A stretch of DNA of 50,181 nt from the NCBI GenBank assembly GCA_006503475.1, contig RSEH01000314.1, positions 1-50,181 of the forward strand, written 5' to 3'. The notes beneath the pieces are model-generated. The model was not told the origin of the DNA. It saw only the letters and a program-made list of their open reading frames with translations, and ran no database searches. Shown here piece after piece: positions 19,600 to 28,157 of this stretch. Position 1 is the first letter of the stretch. Each line of letters opens with the position of its first letter. The translations under genes and the position numbers were made by a program. This stretch comes from Stentor roeselii (taxonomy: Eukaryota > Ciliophora > Heterotrichea > Heterotrichida > Stentoridae).

Positions 19600-20156
19600 T
19601 AACTTTCATTGAAGTAGTCTTCAAATAAAAATTCAGGAGATGCGTTTTCGTCCAGGTTTTGTGTCTTCAGTGATGCCTTGTTTCCCTTGTCAGGAGGCAA
19701 AACCACTTTTCCCATAAACCTGTCAAGGCTTTTCAAGGAAGTCTGGTCTGTGCTGATCTCGCTTTGAACCACTAAAGCGCATCGCTCGGCCTTTGGGTTT
19801 GGATTTTGGGCAAGAACTGAACTTTTTTCTGTTGTTTTTAAATGTTTTGCTGGTTTCGGAGAATAGGAGTCCTGGTCTACGTTCAACTCACTGACGAACT
19901 TGTGAATGTTGGAGTTGTTGTATTCTTCAACTTCTTGTAAATGTTTTTTCGCGTTTTCGAAACCGAAGAATAAAGAACTTGCTTCTGAGCTGCTGTATTG
20001 GATCCACTGCTTGTTGACTGAGTTTTGGATGATTAGAAGAACTTCGCAGGAGTTTTGGGCGAGTTCAACACTTTTTCGAATAATTGTTTGCATTTTTTGA
20101 TTTATTTTGCGTCTTGAGGCTTTTGCGTCGGTTCTTTGACGTCTTTCTGTGAGCAT
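19599..20156 (-). CDS. Small protein with a MADS-like N-terminal region
   Basis: The product has 185 residues. Residues ~12-60 contain a basic stretch (RRKINQKMQTIIRKS) followed by VELAQNSCEVLLIIQNSVNK and QYSS. The hydrophobic pattern recalls the MADS-box core, KxxELSxLCxxEIALIIFxxxxKxxxYxS. If correct, this is a divergent DNA-binding transcription factor. The rest is unstructured with several Ser/Pro sites and an acidic end. The match is weak and unaided; a histone-like or purely helical protein is possible. Its start faces the coiled-coil gene at 20512 across a 355-bp spacer. Confidence 0.7.
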   Translation of the reverse strand: MLTERRQRTDAKASRRKINQKMQTIIRKSVELAQNSCEVLLIIQNSVNKQWIQYSSSEASSLFFGFENAKKHLQEVEEYNNSNIHKFVSELNVDQDSYSPKPAKHLKTTEKSSVLAQNPNPKAERCALVVQSEISTDQTSLKSLDRFMGKVVLPPDKGNKASLKTQNLDENASPEFLFEDYFNES

Positions 20157-20511
20157 TTATATTGACTTTCCCTGGATTAATATTTAAGGTTGTCAGATGA
20201 TGTGAAGACCTGCTGAGTACCAGGTGTTAATTATAATCATGAAAGTTGAAATTTGAGGGTTAATGAAAATCATTAATAATAATATACCAGTTTCATTTAT
20301 GATCTTCAAACAGATTTACTTATCGAAAAAAACCTTTTATTTCTTGATTTCTGAACAATTCGCCTTTCTCCTGTTTTTAATTAAAACAACCGGGTAAATA
20401 ATTAAATCTTAAAAAATTTCTAAAAATCTAAATCTTTAACTACGCAATAAGTCTTCTCACTTCACAACATTAATATTCACCAAAGTCACTAAATAATAAA
20501 AATTTGACCTT
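20157..20511. promoter_or_regulatory. Divergent intergenic region
   Basis: 355 bp of AT-rich sequence between a minus-strand start (20156) and a plus-strand start (20512). It should hold both promoters. No specific element was identified. Confidence 0.4.
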
Positions 20512-22125
20512 ATGCTAAACGAAGAACTTCCTGTGGAACTAGTAAACCGGTTCATCTACGAAATGTTCAACTACGTAGGTGGAAGCTCAGACACTTCCTT
20601 CGTGGCCGAGTTGACTTCGAACCTCAAGTGCTCAATCCAAGAGTCAATAAAAAATGAGTTTTCCGACTATATCCAAGAACACGTGATTCCTTCGATTCGA
20701 AATATTGAAATCCAGACTGCGATTCAAGTCTCAAAAACCAACGAGTTTTACGCAGAATTGAAAAAAATCACTGACCATCTCTCAATTCAACTGTCCAAAG
20801 CAAACGACATCATCACGCTCGTCAAGGGAAGCGCGACTTCCAACATGGAAAAAATTGAAAACACAATCAAACAAGTCAACAAAAAAGCAGACCTTTACGA
20901 GTTGCAGGTCCTTTCACGGGAACTGTCGAACATGACTCCGCTCAGCACTTTTTACCAGTTTCAGGAATGGAGCCAGAGCTTGGCTTCGAAGTCAGAAATT
21001 CAAAGACTTGACAAGAAAAACCAAGAAGTAGAAAACGCGCTGGGAAAAAGACCCACTTTTGAAGATATGCAAAATGAGGACTCAAAAATCATCGTTGACG
21101 TCAAATCTCTGATTTCAAAGGAAAAGACTGAAATTTTTAGAAAACTTGGAAAGGTTAAAGAAGGTCTTCCACTTCTTGATGAGAAGATTGAAGTGACTAA
21201 GGGAAAAATCCAGCAAAGTAATGAAATCCTCACGAAAAGAATTAATGAAGTACTTGAGTTCATTCAGGAAAAACCTTGGAACCCAGATGTGGAGGAAGTC
21301 GTTAAAATTGTTAAAACTAAGGCGGCGAAAGTTGACCTGGATCTACTTCGGGACTCTTTCGAGCCGAAGATGCAGGATATTTTAATGAGAAGCATTGATA
21401 TTGAAAGGGACTTGAAAGAGTACTCTGATGTCATGGCTCGATTTGATGAAGTCATTTTAACCAAGTCTTCGAAAGAAGACGTAAAAGTCGTTCAGCAAAT
21501 GATGAAAACTTTTGTCACACAAATCAACATGGACCCTATTCTTGTCACTTATTCTGAAAAATTTGAGAATGTTGAAACGAAACTTCTTAATCATGCCAAA
21601 GCTATTGAAGAGGTTGCCAAGGAAATTGCTGCTTATTCTGCTGTCAGTGCTGTGTTGAAAACACAGTCGAAGGACTACTTGAAAATGATGGATTCTATCA
21701 GGTCTATTAATGAATTGATGAGGCATAAAGCTGACAAGGCTGATATTTATAATATGTTTGATGTGGTTGGATATAGAGATGATGTTATTGCTTTGAGTAC
21801 AAGTGTGGAAAAGCTGAAAGATCTGTTTACCCAGTCAGTGCTCCTACAACACGAAACCCTCGGAACCTTTATCCCATCAGTAGACCCCCAAGTGACAAAG
21901 AACCGTCACAGAGCCGAAATCGGTAAAAACCTTGACCTAATCCTGCGAAAGTTAAACCCAACTCCAGACAAATTAGAAAAATCTCTAAAATCCCGTAAAA
22001 AGCTTTCATCAGTAGCATCAATAAAGCTCGAGACAACTCTCGACGAAAAGATGTTAACACAAAGAACAAACAGTACAAAGCATCGAAGAGTATCATCAGC
22101 AGCAGGCCACAAGCGTTTGCTGTAA
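20512..22125 (+). CDS. Long coiled-coil protein
   Basis: The 537-residue product is almost entirely alpha-helical coiled coil (residues ~30-430), with recurring short KxDLxxL-type units such as KKADLYELQVLS, KAAKVDLDLLR, SKEDVKVVQQ and KADKADIYNMF. These units suggest a repeated structural module. The C-terminal ~90 residues are basic and Ser/Thr-rich. No enzyme motif is visible. It is probably a cytoskeletal or ciliary structural protein (inference). It ends 36 nt from the convergent DHRS4-like gene. Confidence 0.85.
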   Translation: MLNEELPVELVNRFIYEMFNYVGGSSDTSFVAELTSNLKCSIQESIKNEFSDYIQEHVIPSIRNIEIQTAIQVSKTNEFYAELKKITDHLSIQLSKANDIITLVKGSATSNMEKIENTIKQVNKKADLYELQVLSRELSNMTPLSTFYQFQEWSQSLASKSEIQRLDKKNQEVENALGKRPTFEDMQNEDSKIIVDVKSLISKEKTEIFRKLGKVKEGLPLLDEKIEVTKGKIQQSNEILTKRINEVLEFIQEKPWNPDVEEVVKIVKTKAAKVDLDLLRDSFEPKMQDILMRSIDIERDLKEYSDVMARFDEVILTKSSKEDVKVVQQMMKTFVTQINMDPILVTYSEKFENVETKLLNHAKAIEEVAKEIAAYSAVSAVLKTQSKDYLKMMDSIRSINELMRHKADKADIYNMFDVVGYRDDVIALSTSVEKLKDLFTQSVLLQHETLGTFIPSVDPQVTKNRHRAEIGKNLDLILRKLNPTPDKLEKSLKSRKKLSSVASIKLETTLDEKMLTQRTNSTKHRRVSSAAGHKRLL

Positions 22126-22161
22126 TGTGTCGACTTAATTAACCTTTTCGAATAACCTACT

Positions 22162-22896
22162 CTAGAGTCTCGCATGCACTCCTCCAGTGATCATCAAAGT
22201 TTCTCCCGTCACAAACCTTGCCTCGTCGCTGCAAAGAAAAGCGGCAGGACCAGTCACGTCTTTCGTTTCTCCCACGCGTCCTAAGGCGTTGTTGCTCGCT
22301 TGTTCAGTCTCGGCGATTGCGGCGGCGAATTTGGTTCTGATTATTCCTGGCGCCACGGCGTTCACTCGGATGCCGAAACTTCCTAATTCGACTGATAAGG
22401 ACTTGGTTAGACTTAAAAGAGCTGTTTTGGTCATGCCGTAGATTCCGAGAAGAGGGAGACTGTTGTAGGCAGCGACGCTGGAAATGAATAAAACAACACC
22501 TTTCGACTTTTTTAGGTGAGGAAGAGCTTCTTTTACTAGGTAAAAACAGGATTTTACGTTTACGTCTAGCATTCGGTCGTAGGCTGCTTCGGGAGTTTCC
22601 ATTGATGGGCCTAGGTGAGTTGATACTGCTGCGTTGTTGATTAGGATGTCGATTTTTCCGAATTTTTCGATGGCGAAGTCGATTAGCTTTTTACGGTCTT
22701 TTGAGACGTGACATACAACACCTTCGCAAATGATGTTTTGTGCCCGTAGTTTTTCCACAGCAGCATTAACATTCTTACTATCCCTTGAGCTAATAACAAT
22801 TTTTCCCCCTTCAAGTCCAAACTTTTCCGCCATAGCCAATCCGATTCCAGTAGCAGAAGCAGTAATAACACAAACTTTATCCTGGAACCTGTTCAT
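22162..22896 (-). CDS. DHRS4: DHRS4-like short-chain dehydrogenase/reductase, probably peroxisomal
   Basis: This is a classical SDR of 244 residues. The Rossmann NAD(P)-binding motif is VITASATGIGLAMA, followed by SSRD, which suggests NADP(H). NNAA, the active-site Ser in FISSVAAY, and YGMTK (catalytic Tyr and Lys) are all present, as is NAVAPGIIRT. The TASxxGIG form and overall layout match DHRS4, an NADP(H) retinal/carbonyl reductase. The C-terminus ends in ARL, a PTS1-type tripeptide, as DHRS4 in animals ends in SRL, so peroxisomal import is likely. The start is taken as MNRFQDK (22896). An upstream in-frame extension would cross the shared promoter with the next gene, only 52 bp away. Confidence 0.93.
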   Translation of the reverse strand: MNRFQDKVCVITASATGIGLAMAEKFGLEGGKIVISSRDSKNVNAAVEKLRAQNIICEGVVCHVSKDRKKLIDFAIEKFGKIDILINNAAVSTHLGPSMETPEAAYDRMLDVNVKSCFYLVKEALPHLKKSKGVVLFISSVAAYNSLPLLGIYGMTKTALLSLTKSLSVELGSFGIRVNAVAPGIIRTKFAAAIAETEQASNNALGRVGETKDVTGPAAFLCSDEARFVTGETLMITGGVHARL

Positions 22897-22948
22897 ATTT
22901 AATAATTCAACAACCATGAAAATCAAATTTAATTCAATCAAGAATAAA
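22897..22948. promoter_or_regulatory. Very short divergent promoter region
   Basis: Only 52 bp separate the DHRS4-like start (22896) from the protease-like start (22949), so two promoters and leaders are packed here. An ATG at 22916 in frame with the plus gene is an alternative start. Confidence 0.45.
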
Positions 22949-24130
22949 ATGCTGCTAATTTTAATTCAAGTTTTAGATTCAGTGGCGATCTGCCAAAGCA
23001 TCGAGTTGCCAGTCGAAGTATGAAGCAAGTAGGAAGGAAAATTGGTGAATATCTGTCTCGGGTCTCCTGCCCAAGTGATCCCTCTAGTTCTAGACCTGAA
23101 CTCCAATGTACTCGCGACTTAGCAAACCTTCATCAGGCTGCAGTCAGAGACCTGCGAAGGGTTCAAAGCGAGTGAGTCTTCTTCATTCGCTGCAGGTCCA
23201 GACGGGTCGATTTTCTCAGAAGTAATAAAATTCGGAGACAATTCAAGAGTAACAGTAAAAAACTTAAAAGTCTCTCAAGAATGTTCCTCAAATTCAAGTT
23301 TCGGGTCATTAGGACTCAACTATCAACCAAATGACTTTTTATTCTCTGTTTTTTCTTCTTTGTCCTTTGACCAAGATAGTTTTTTATTAGACCTCGTTCC
23401 CAGCAATTCAAGTAAACTCGTTTTAGGCATTTCTTCCAACACATCTGAACAGCTTTCAATGAGTTCCAGCGGATTTTTACATTCTTGGGGATTCTCGACA
23501 CGTGGCTTTCGCTTCGGTTCGGTTTATGACACGAATTCCGCTGAAGTGCAGATAGATGTGAATGAGTCGTTTATTAAAGCTCCTGAAAAATTTGTGAGTT
23601 TTATTTTTTCTGAACTTTTGGAAGGAATGGCTTGTCGAGTTGAAGATTTCAAGTTTATCTTCTGTGGATGTGAATTAGTGGAAAATAGTCCTGAACTGCT
23701 TTTTTATGTGGAAGACCTGTCGATTTCTATCTCGCCTTTGAACTTGTTTGAACCTGTTGGTGAAGAGTGCAGGTTTGTAGTGACTTATCACAAAGAAAAC
23801 CAGTGGGTGCTTGGCCAGGCTTTATTTTTTGAATATCAGATGAATTTTGAGTTTCAGACTCGCAGGATCCACTTGTCGCAGAAGCCGCATGAAAAACCTG
23901 AAGAAGAGAAACCTATTTTAACTCATGAGGAACTTTGGATCACTTTTTTCACCATTGGAGGCTGTTTCTTGTTTTACATTCTTGTACGTGTTTCTTATGT
24001 TGTCTATGTCTGGGCATCTCAAAGGTTTGGAAACAGAAATCAAGATATTCAGGAACCTCTTGTTGAAAACCTCGATTTTTTAGAGATTGCCAAGTTTCGA
24101 GCGAGAAGAAGTGAAAATTCGAACAGGTAA
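22949..24130 (+). CDS. Degenerate aspartic-protease-like membrane protein (three exons)
   Basis: Splicing two 15-nt introns (23018-23032 and 23108-23122) gives a 383-residue protein. It has a signal peptide (MLLILIQVLDSVAIC), a pepsin-like start (EGKLVNICLGSPAQVIPLVLDLNSN), a C-lobe and a late WVLGQALFFEYQMNFE segment equivalent to WILGDxFLRxYY. One transmembrane helix (FFTIGGCFLFYILVRVSYVV) and a short tail follow. The two catalytic D(T/S)G motifs are replaced by DLN and DVN: both Asp remain, but both Gly and the hydroxyl residues are gone. It is probably a non-proteolytic member of the family, or one with altered activity. The WWE gene follows 39 nt downstream on the same strand. Confidence 0.85.
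23018..23032 (+). other. 15-nt intron (protease-like gene, intron 1)
   Basis: gtatgaagcaagtag contains stop codons in frame. Removing it joins the signal-peptide exon to the pepsin-like exon, ...PVE|EGKLV. Confidence 0.85.
23108..23122 (+). other. 15-nt intron (protease-like gene, intron 2)
   Basis: gtactcgcgacttag ends in a stop in the reading frame. Removing it continues the pepsin-like fold as DLNSN|QTFIRL. Confidence 0.85.
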
Positions 24131-24169
24131 TTAGAGGATTAGAATCAATAGGGTTAGATAGTTGAAAAT

Positions 24170-24865
24170 ATGAGTGTCAGAACTGTTCCGATACCTCAAG
24201 GTGCTCAGATTAGCGGAGAATTTTTAAGAGTTGTTATTTTGGCAACTTTAGATGTACAACCTGTTCCTTTTATTAAAGTAAAAAGTGGGTTTGTTGCTTT
24301 TCCTGCGAGTCATTCTGAGGCACAGAGAATTGAAAATTGTATTTTTACTATTGTATCGAAACTTGTTGTTGATGATACAGCAACTTGGAGTTATTTTGGA
24401 AAATGTGGGTATTTTCTTGCTTTTCCTGAAGAGGAGAATAGGAAATTAGAAGACTTTTATATCAACCATGCAAAAGTATATGACCCGAGCTACATAAGCC
24501 ACTCTCAATCATTTCAAGTCACATACCCAAAAGAAGGCCGAGTTTATTTTGACAAACTCGGCGGATTTCACATGATGATAAGAAAAAAAAAAATAATCCC
24601 AATAAAAAGATTTGCAGCTTACGAATATTTCTATTCAAAAACGATTCAATCGATCTGGAAATGGGAAGACAATAGCAACGGCTTTAAAAACTATTTGCCA
24701 GATCAAATATACTACCTAGGAATCGCTTTCCAGAAATGGGAATTAAACAAAAGGTTAAAAGTTCGACTTCATTCATCACAAGGACATTGTTACTCAATCG
24801 ACTTCAAAAGCCTGACTCAAAAAAACTCTTCAACAGGTTTCAAAAGAAAAATTAAACAAGTATGA
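24170..24865 (+). CDS. WWE-domain protein
   Basis: The 231-residue product ends in a WWE domain (residues ~160-230). Its signature features are IWKWEDNSNGFKNYLP, an aliphatic LGIAFQKW segment, YSIDF, and QKNSSTGFKRKI close to the C-terminus. WWE domains bind iso-ADP-ribose or ADP-ribose chains and usually occur in PARPs and in E3 ligases such as RNF146 and HUWE1. Here no PARP or RING domain is attached. The N-terminal 150 residues are of unknown fold (VVILATLD.., FVAFPASHSEAQR). It may be a reader of poly-ADP-ribose. It converges with the SAM-FHA-RING gene, 22 nt between stops. Confidence 0.85.
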   Translation: MSVRTVPIPQGAQISGEFLRVVILATLDVQPVPFIKVKSGFVAFPASHSEAQRIENCIFTIVSKLVVDDTATWSYFGKCGYFLAFPEEENRKLEDFYINHAKVYDPSYISHSQSFQVTYPKEGRVYFDKLGGFHMMIRKKKIIPIKRFAAYEYFYSKTIQSIWKWEDNSNGFKNYLPDQIYYLGIAFQKWELNKRLKVRLHSSQGHCYSIDFKSLTQKNSSTGFKRKIKQV

Positions 24866-24887
24866 TGAAGGTAATCAAACCTAAACT

Positions 24888-25937
24888 CTATTTAAACACT
24901 TTTACTTTGTCGTTAATATCTGTTCGGCAAATGGGGCACTGACTACATTTTCTCAAACACCCAAAACAAAAGAGGTGCCCACAAGGGTAACACAAGGTAT
25001 CAGGTTCATAAGTGAAGCAGATCTTGCATGCGTCTTCTTCATTAACATTTTCCTTGTTACACATAAAGCTGCAGAGTTGGACAAGTAAAACAGTCGAGCC
25101 GATTTTTATGAAATCGTCAAGAACCATATGAAAATCTTCACTTTTCTGTCCTTCTTCAGAAAGCCTTTTCCAGGTTTTATTCGTGGATCCGAGGTCTTCC
25201 AATACGAAATTTTTCTTCCGAAAAGAGATTTTTCCATGTTTCGCAGACATTTGAGAGTCATCTGAAACAACAATGGTATTTTCTCCATCTCTTCCAATAC
25301 TCGCGCCATTCTTATCGACAATAATTTCTTTTCCTCTGACAGGTCCTTCATACCCTTTTAAAACAAGTGAAATCGGAAGACCTTGAGGACTGAACTTGAC
25401 AACAGTAACTTTAAACTCACTGGTTCCCATTTGAAACAAGTCATTAATCCTCAGTTTAACTTGTTTTTTCACCATCACAAAAGTGCCAGTTGTCGAGCCC
25501 AGGTCTTTAAGTAAGAACCTGTTACTTCCTTGACAAAACCGTATTTCGCAGTGCTTTCGACTGACAAAACTTTCATTTATCACGAAAGTATTCGAACCTG
25601 AATGACGTCCGATGCTAGCTCCTGAGAAAGTCACGTCAAATTCTTTGTTTTTGCTTTGTCCTTCCACTGCTTTTAACGTGAGACCTGACCAGTCTAAGTT
25701 CTCCGACTGGTCCGGCTGCTGCGATTTCAATGATCGGATCGACTCCAGGATTTTGAACCGGTGAAGACGAACTTGAATGCTCAGGTCGTTCGTCAGGTCA
25801 GCTTCTGTTATTTCAAGAAGAAGTTTTCCGTCTATTCTGAGCTCTTCGAAGTTTTTGGTGTACTGAGACAGGTCCAGGGATTTCAGCCAGTTTTTCACAT
25901 CACTAGAAGACCATTGATATATTGCTGAGGATTCCAT
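24888..25937 (-). CDS. SAM-FHA-FHA-RING protein, probable E3 ubiquitin ligase
   Basis: Four domains fit into 349 residues. A SAM domain lies at ~5-70 (WSSSDVKNWLKSLDLSQY). FHA-1 lies at ~85-165 (ASIGRHSGSN, VSRKHCEI, LKDLGSTTGTF). FHA-2 lies at ~185-285 (ASIGRDGENTI, SAKHGKI, LEDLGSTNKTW). A C3HC4 RING lies at ~300-345 (CKIC, CGHLFCFGC, CPIC). The RING should recruit an E2, the FHA domains should bind phosphothreonine substrates, and the SAM domain may oligomerise. The architecture recalls FHA-RING ligases such as CHFR and RNF8 but with two FHA domains and an added SAM. All zinc ligands are present. Confidence 0.95.
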   Translation of the reverse strand: MESSAIYQWSSSDVKNWLKSLDLSQYTKNFEELRIDGKLLLEITEADLTNDLSIQVRLHRFKILESIRSLKSQQPDQSENLDWSGLTLKAVEGQSKNKEFDVTFSGASIGRHSGSNTFVINESFVSRKHCEIRFCQGSNRFLLKDLGSTTGTFVMVKKQVKLRINDLFQMGTSEFKVTVVKFSPQGLPISLVLKGYEGPVRGKEIIVDKNGASIGRDGENTIVVSDDSQMSAKHGKISFRKKNFVLEDLGSTNKTWKRLSEEGQKSEDFHMVLDDFIKIGSTVLLVQLCSFMCNKENVNEEDACKICFTYEPDTLCYPCGHLFCFGCLRKCSQCPICRTDINDKVKVFK

Positions 25938-26113
25938 TTGAATTGTTATGCGGTTTATTAAGAATATGGAATTGACTTTAGCAAGTTTAAGGGTTTTGCT
26001 TAGAAAGAGGAGAGAAGAGGATGTTAGGTTTGTTGAAGTAAATTTTAGAGAAATGAAGGGTTTTGATGAGAATTTTTTAGTTTTTTAGCTTTAGGGACAA
26101 CTATTTTTAAAGA

Positions 26114-27025
26114 TTATTCATTCTTAGACTTCTCGATATTTATGTAACTCAAAAAGGGAAGCCCCATCACGACGTAGGTGTAATAATGAAAGCCAGTGAA
26201 GTTAATCAAAAGAAGTACCATGTAACATTTTTCCATGAACAAATTGTCTTCCTTGTAATGAAAAGGCCAGTACGTCTTCTGCAGTCTAAGCCCGATAAAA
26301 ATCAGAATCCCGGTAACGATTTGTTTCTACTTACGCGATACCATCACTTGATTCTCACCAAGCCAAAGAGCGCTAAAGAGACTATTCAATACAAAAACCA
26401 GTTCTTGAAGCTTGATCACATAATGCCTGAATAAACCTCACCATTCTTTCCGAACAGGTTTTAACCCAGTTTGTAAAATGAAAGCTTTTTTGTACTCTTC
26501 TCTGTCATGCAGCATGATTAAAGGAGCCACAATGCAAACTGAAGTATACAAACTCACTGTTATAAAAAACGCTAAGGTTTTAAAATAATAGTCAAAAGTC
26601 ATCAGTTCCAAATGGTTAAACACCAGGAATACGAAAATATCTGGTAACACGACTTCCATCATGTAAAAAGAAAATTTCAGCTTTATCGTTCCTGACCATG
26701 CCCATTTCGCGAACAGGAATAAAAGAATGTTGATTAGGTGAAGGAACATTAGAATGAAGAAATCTGTCTGCATTTGAGTGCTTAGGTTTGAAAGGAGTGA
26801 CTGGTAAGGGAAAAAGAACTCTTTCAGAGGCCAGATTGAGGAACTGTGCTCGCATTTTGATGAGAAATCTGGCTCGAAGATGTTGAGTAAGAGGATCAGT
26901 CGAATGTACAAATAAGTGCATCTCATTATACTGTATCGCTTTTTTAGATGGGTATACGGAGAGCGAATGAGGAGCCTGAAAGAAGTTCCAAGAAGAATCA
27001 CTAGTGATTCGATATAAGTTACCAT
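26114..27025 (-). CDS. Multipass membrane protein (three exons)
   Basis: Splicing introns at 26427-26441 and 26327-26341 gives a 293-residue protein with about seven hydrophobic helices: residues ~3-20, 38-53, 92-112, 125-140, 150-175 and two in the last exons (VTGILIFIGLR and MVLLLINFTGFHYYTYVVM). The introns were found because the reading frame stops at each and resumes, still hydrophobic, after removal. The start is the ATG at 27025 (MVTYIESLV). No family was recognised. It resembles many uncharacterised ciliate membrane proteins. Confidence 0.75.
26327..26341 (-). other. 15-nt intron (multipass protein, intron 2)
   Basis: Minus strand gtatcgcgtaagtag. It ends in an in-frame TAG and has A at position 10. 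Confidence 0.8.
26427..26441 (-). other. 15-nt intron (multipass protein, intron 1)
   Basis: Minus strand gtgaggtttattcag, the only one of the set with GTG rather than GTA at its start. The frame meets TGA here and resumes after removal. Confidence 0.8.
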
Positions 27026-27265
27026 TATTATCAATAGAACAGATCAATTGCTTAATATTCAAGTAGATTGAACTATAACCTTACTCTTAATTCTTTAAAC
27101 CCATAAAAAATTGAATATTTCCAAAGTAAAATCAAAGGAAGCATAGTAAATATTGACTTCAAAGATATGATTACTGCAAAAAGATAATTAAAGTCCTCAT
27201 AGTTAATCTAAACATCGAAATCATTAAACAACTCAAATTCATTCACTTCATCACCAGTCCAATAA
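27026..27265. promoter_or_regulatory. Divergent intergenic region
   Basis: 240 bp between the starts of the minus-strand membrane protein and the plus-strand coiled-coil gene. AT-rich; no element identified. Confidence 0.35.
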
Positions 27266-28156
27266 ATGGAAGAGCAAAAAACAGAACTCAAGCAACTGAC
27301 ATCAAAAATAAAAGAACTTCAACTCGCTCTTTCATCAGCCGATGAGTCAGAAGAGTCTCGACAGTTAAAAACTCTTTTATCCCAGGTCCAAACTCTTCAA
27401 AAAGAAATCCTGTTGACGAAATCACAGCTACGACAGCAAAAATGCGAGAAAATGTTTGAAAAAAGGCAAAAATCTTCAATTCTTTCAAAAATTTCTAAAA
27501 ATTCCTGTAAAAGTTTGCCAGTCAAATCAAGTTACATTCAAAAACTTTCAGATTTGATCTCAAATTTCAATGGAAAAGCATCTCTTTTAAACCAGCTGAA
27601 GAAACTCCTGTCAAAAGAACGAGAAAACATTGAACTTCGAGCAAAACTTTCAGCAACTCAACGAAAACGAATAGACCTGGGAAAAGACTACGCTGAAATC
27701 ACGAAAAAACTAAGTGAAGACAACGATTTATCAAAGAAAATCAAGTACTTAGAAGAGCAGATTCCTTTAAAATCATCTTCTCTTGACTCCAAAAGAAAAG
27801 AACTAGGAAAAATCCGGGCTTCAGTGCAAGAACTGAAACTAGAGGTTCAGGACTATTCATCTGAATACATGCAAAAAACGATGAACAGTCTTCAGTTCGT
27901 GCAATCTGAAATGAAAGCCACAATTTTCAGCTTAAAAAAAGAACTTCAATTAATCGACCTTCAAATTTCTGAGGCTACTTCTCAGAAAAATACCGGAAAA
28001 AAAAACAATTACGACCTCGACAAGGTCGAAGTCAAAGGAATGCAAGTCCAACTACTAGAAAAGGAAAAAGAACAAGTTTTATATGAAAAGACTCGAAAAG
28101 AATTGAGAACTAAATTAGAAAATTCCTTAAAAGTCTTATCAGATAAAAAAAAGTAA
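27266..28156 (+). CDS. Coiled-coil protein, 296 residues
   Basis: Lys/Glu/Leu-rich heptads run nearly end to end, with a short break around residues 75-105 (KISKNSCKSLPVKSSYIQKL). No other domain is visible. It is plausibly a structural component of cilia or the cortex, given the convergent SHIPPO gene whose stop lies 1 nt away, but position is weak evidence. Confidence 0.85.
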   Translation: MEEQKTELKQLTSKIKELQLALSSADESEESRQLKTLLSQVQTLQKEILLTKSQLRQQKCEKMFEKRQKSSILSKISKNSCKSLPVKSSYIQKLSDLISNFNGKASLLNQLKKLLSKERENIELRAKLSATQRKRIDLGKDYAEITKKLSEDNDLSKKIKYLEEQIPLKSSSLDSKRKELGKIRASVQELKLEVQDYSSEYMQKTMNSLQFVQSEMKATIFSLKKELQLIDLQISEATSQKNTGKKNNYDLDKVEVKGMQVQLLEKEKEQVLYEKTRKELRTKLENSLKVLSDKKK

Positions 28157-28157
28157 C

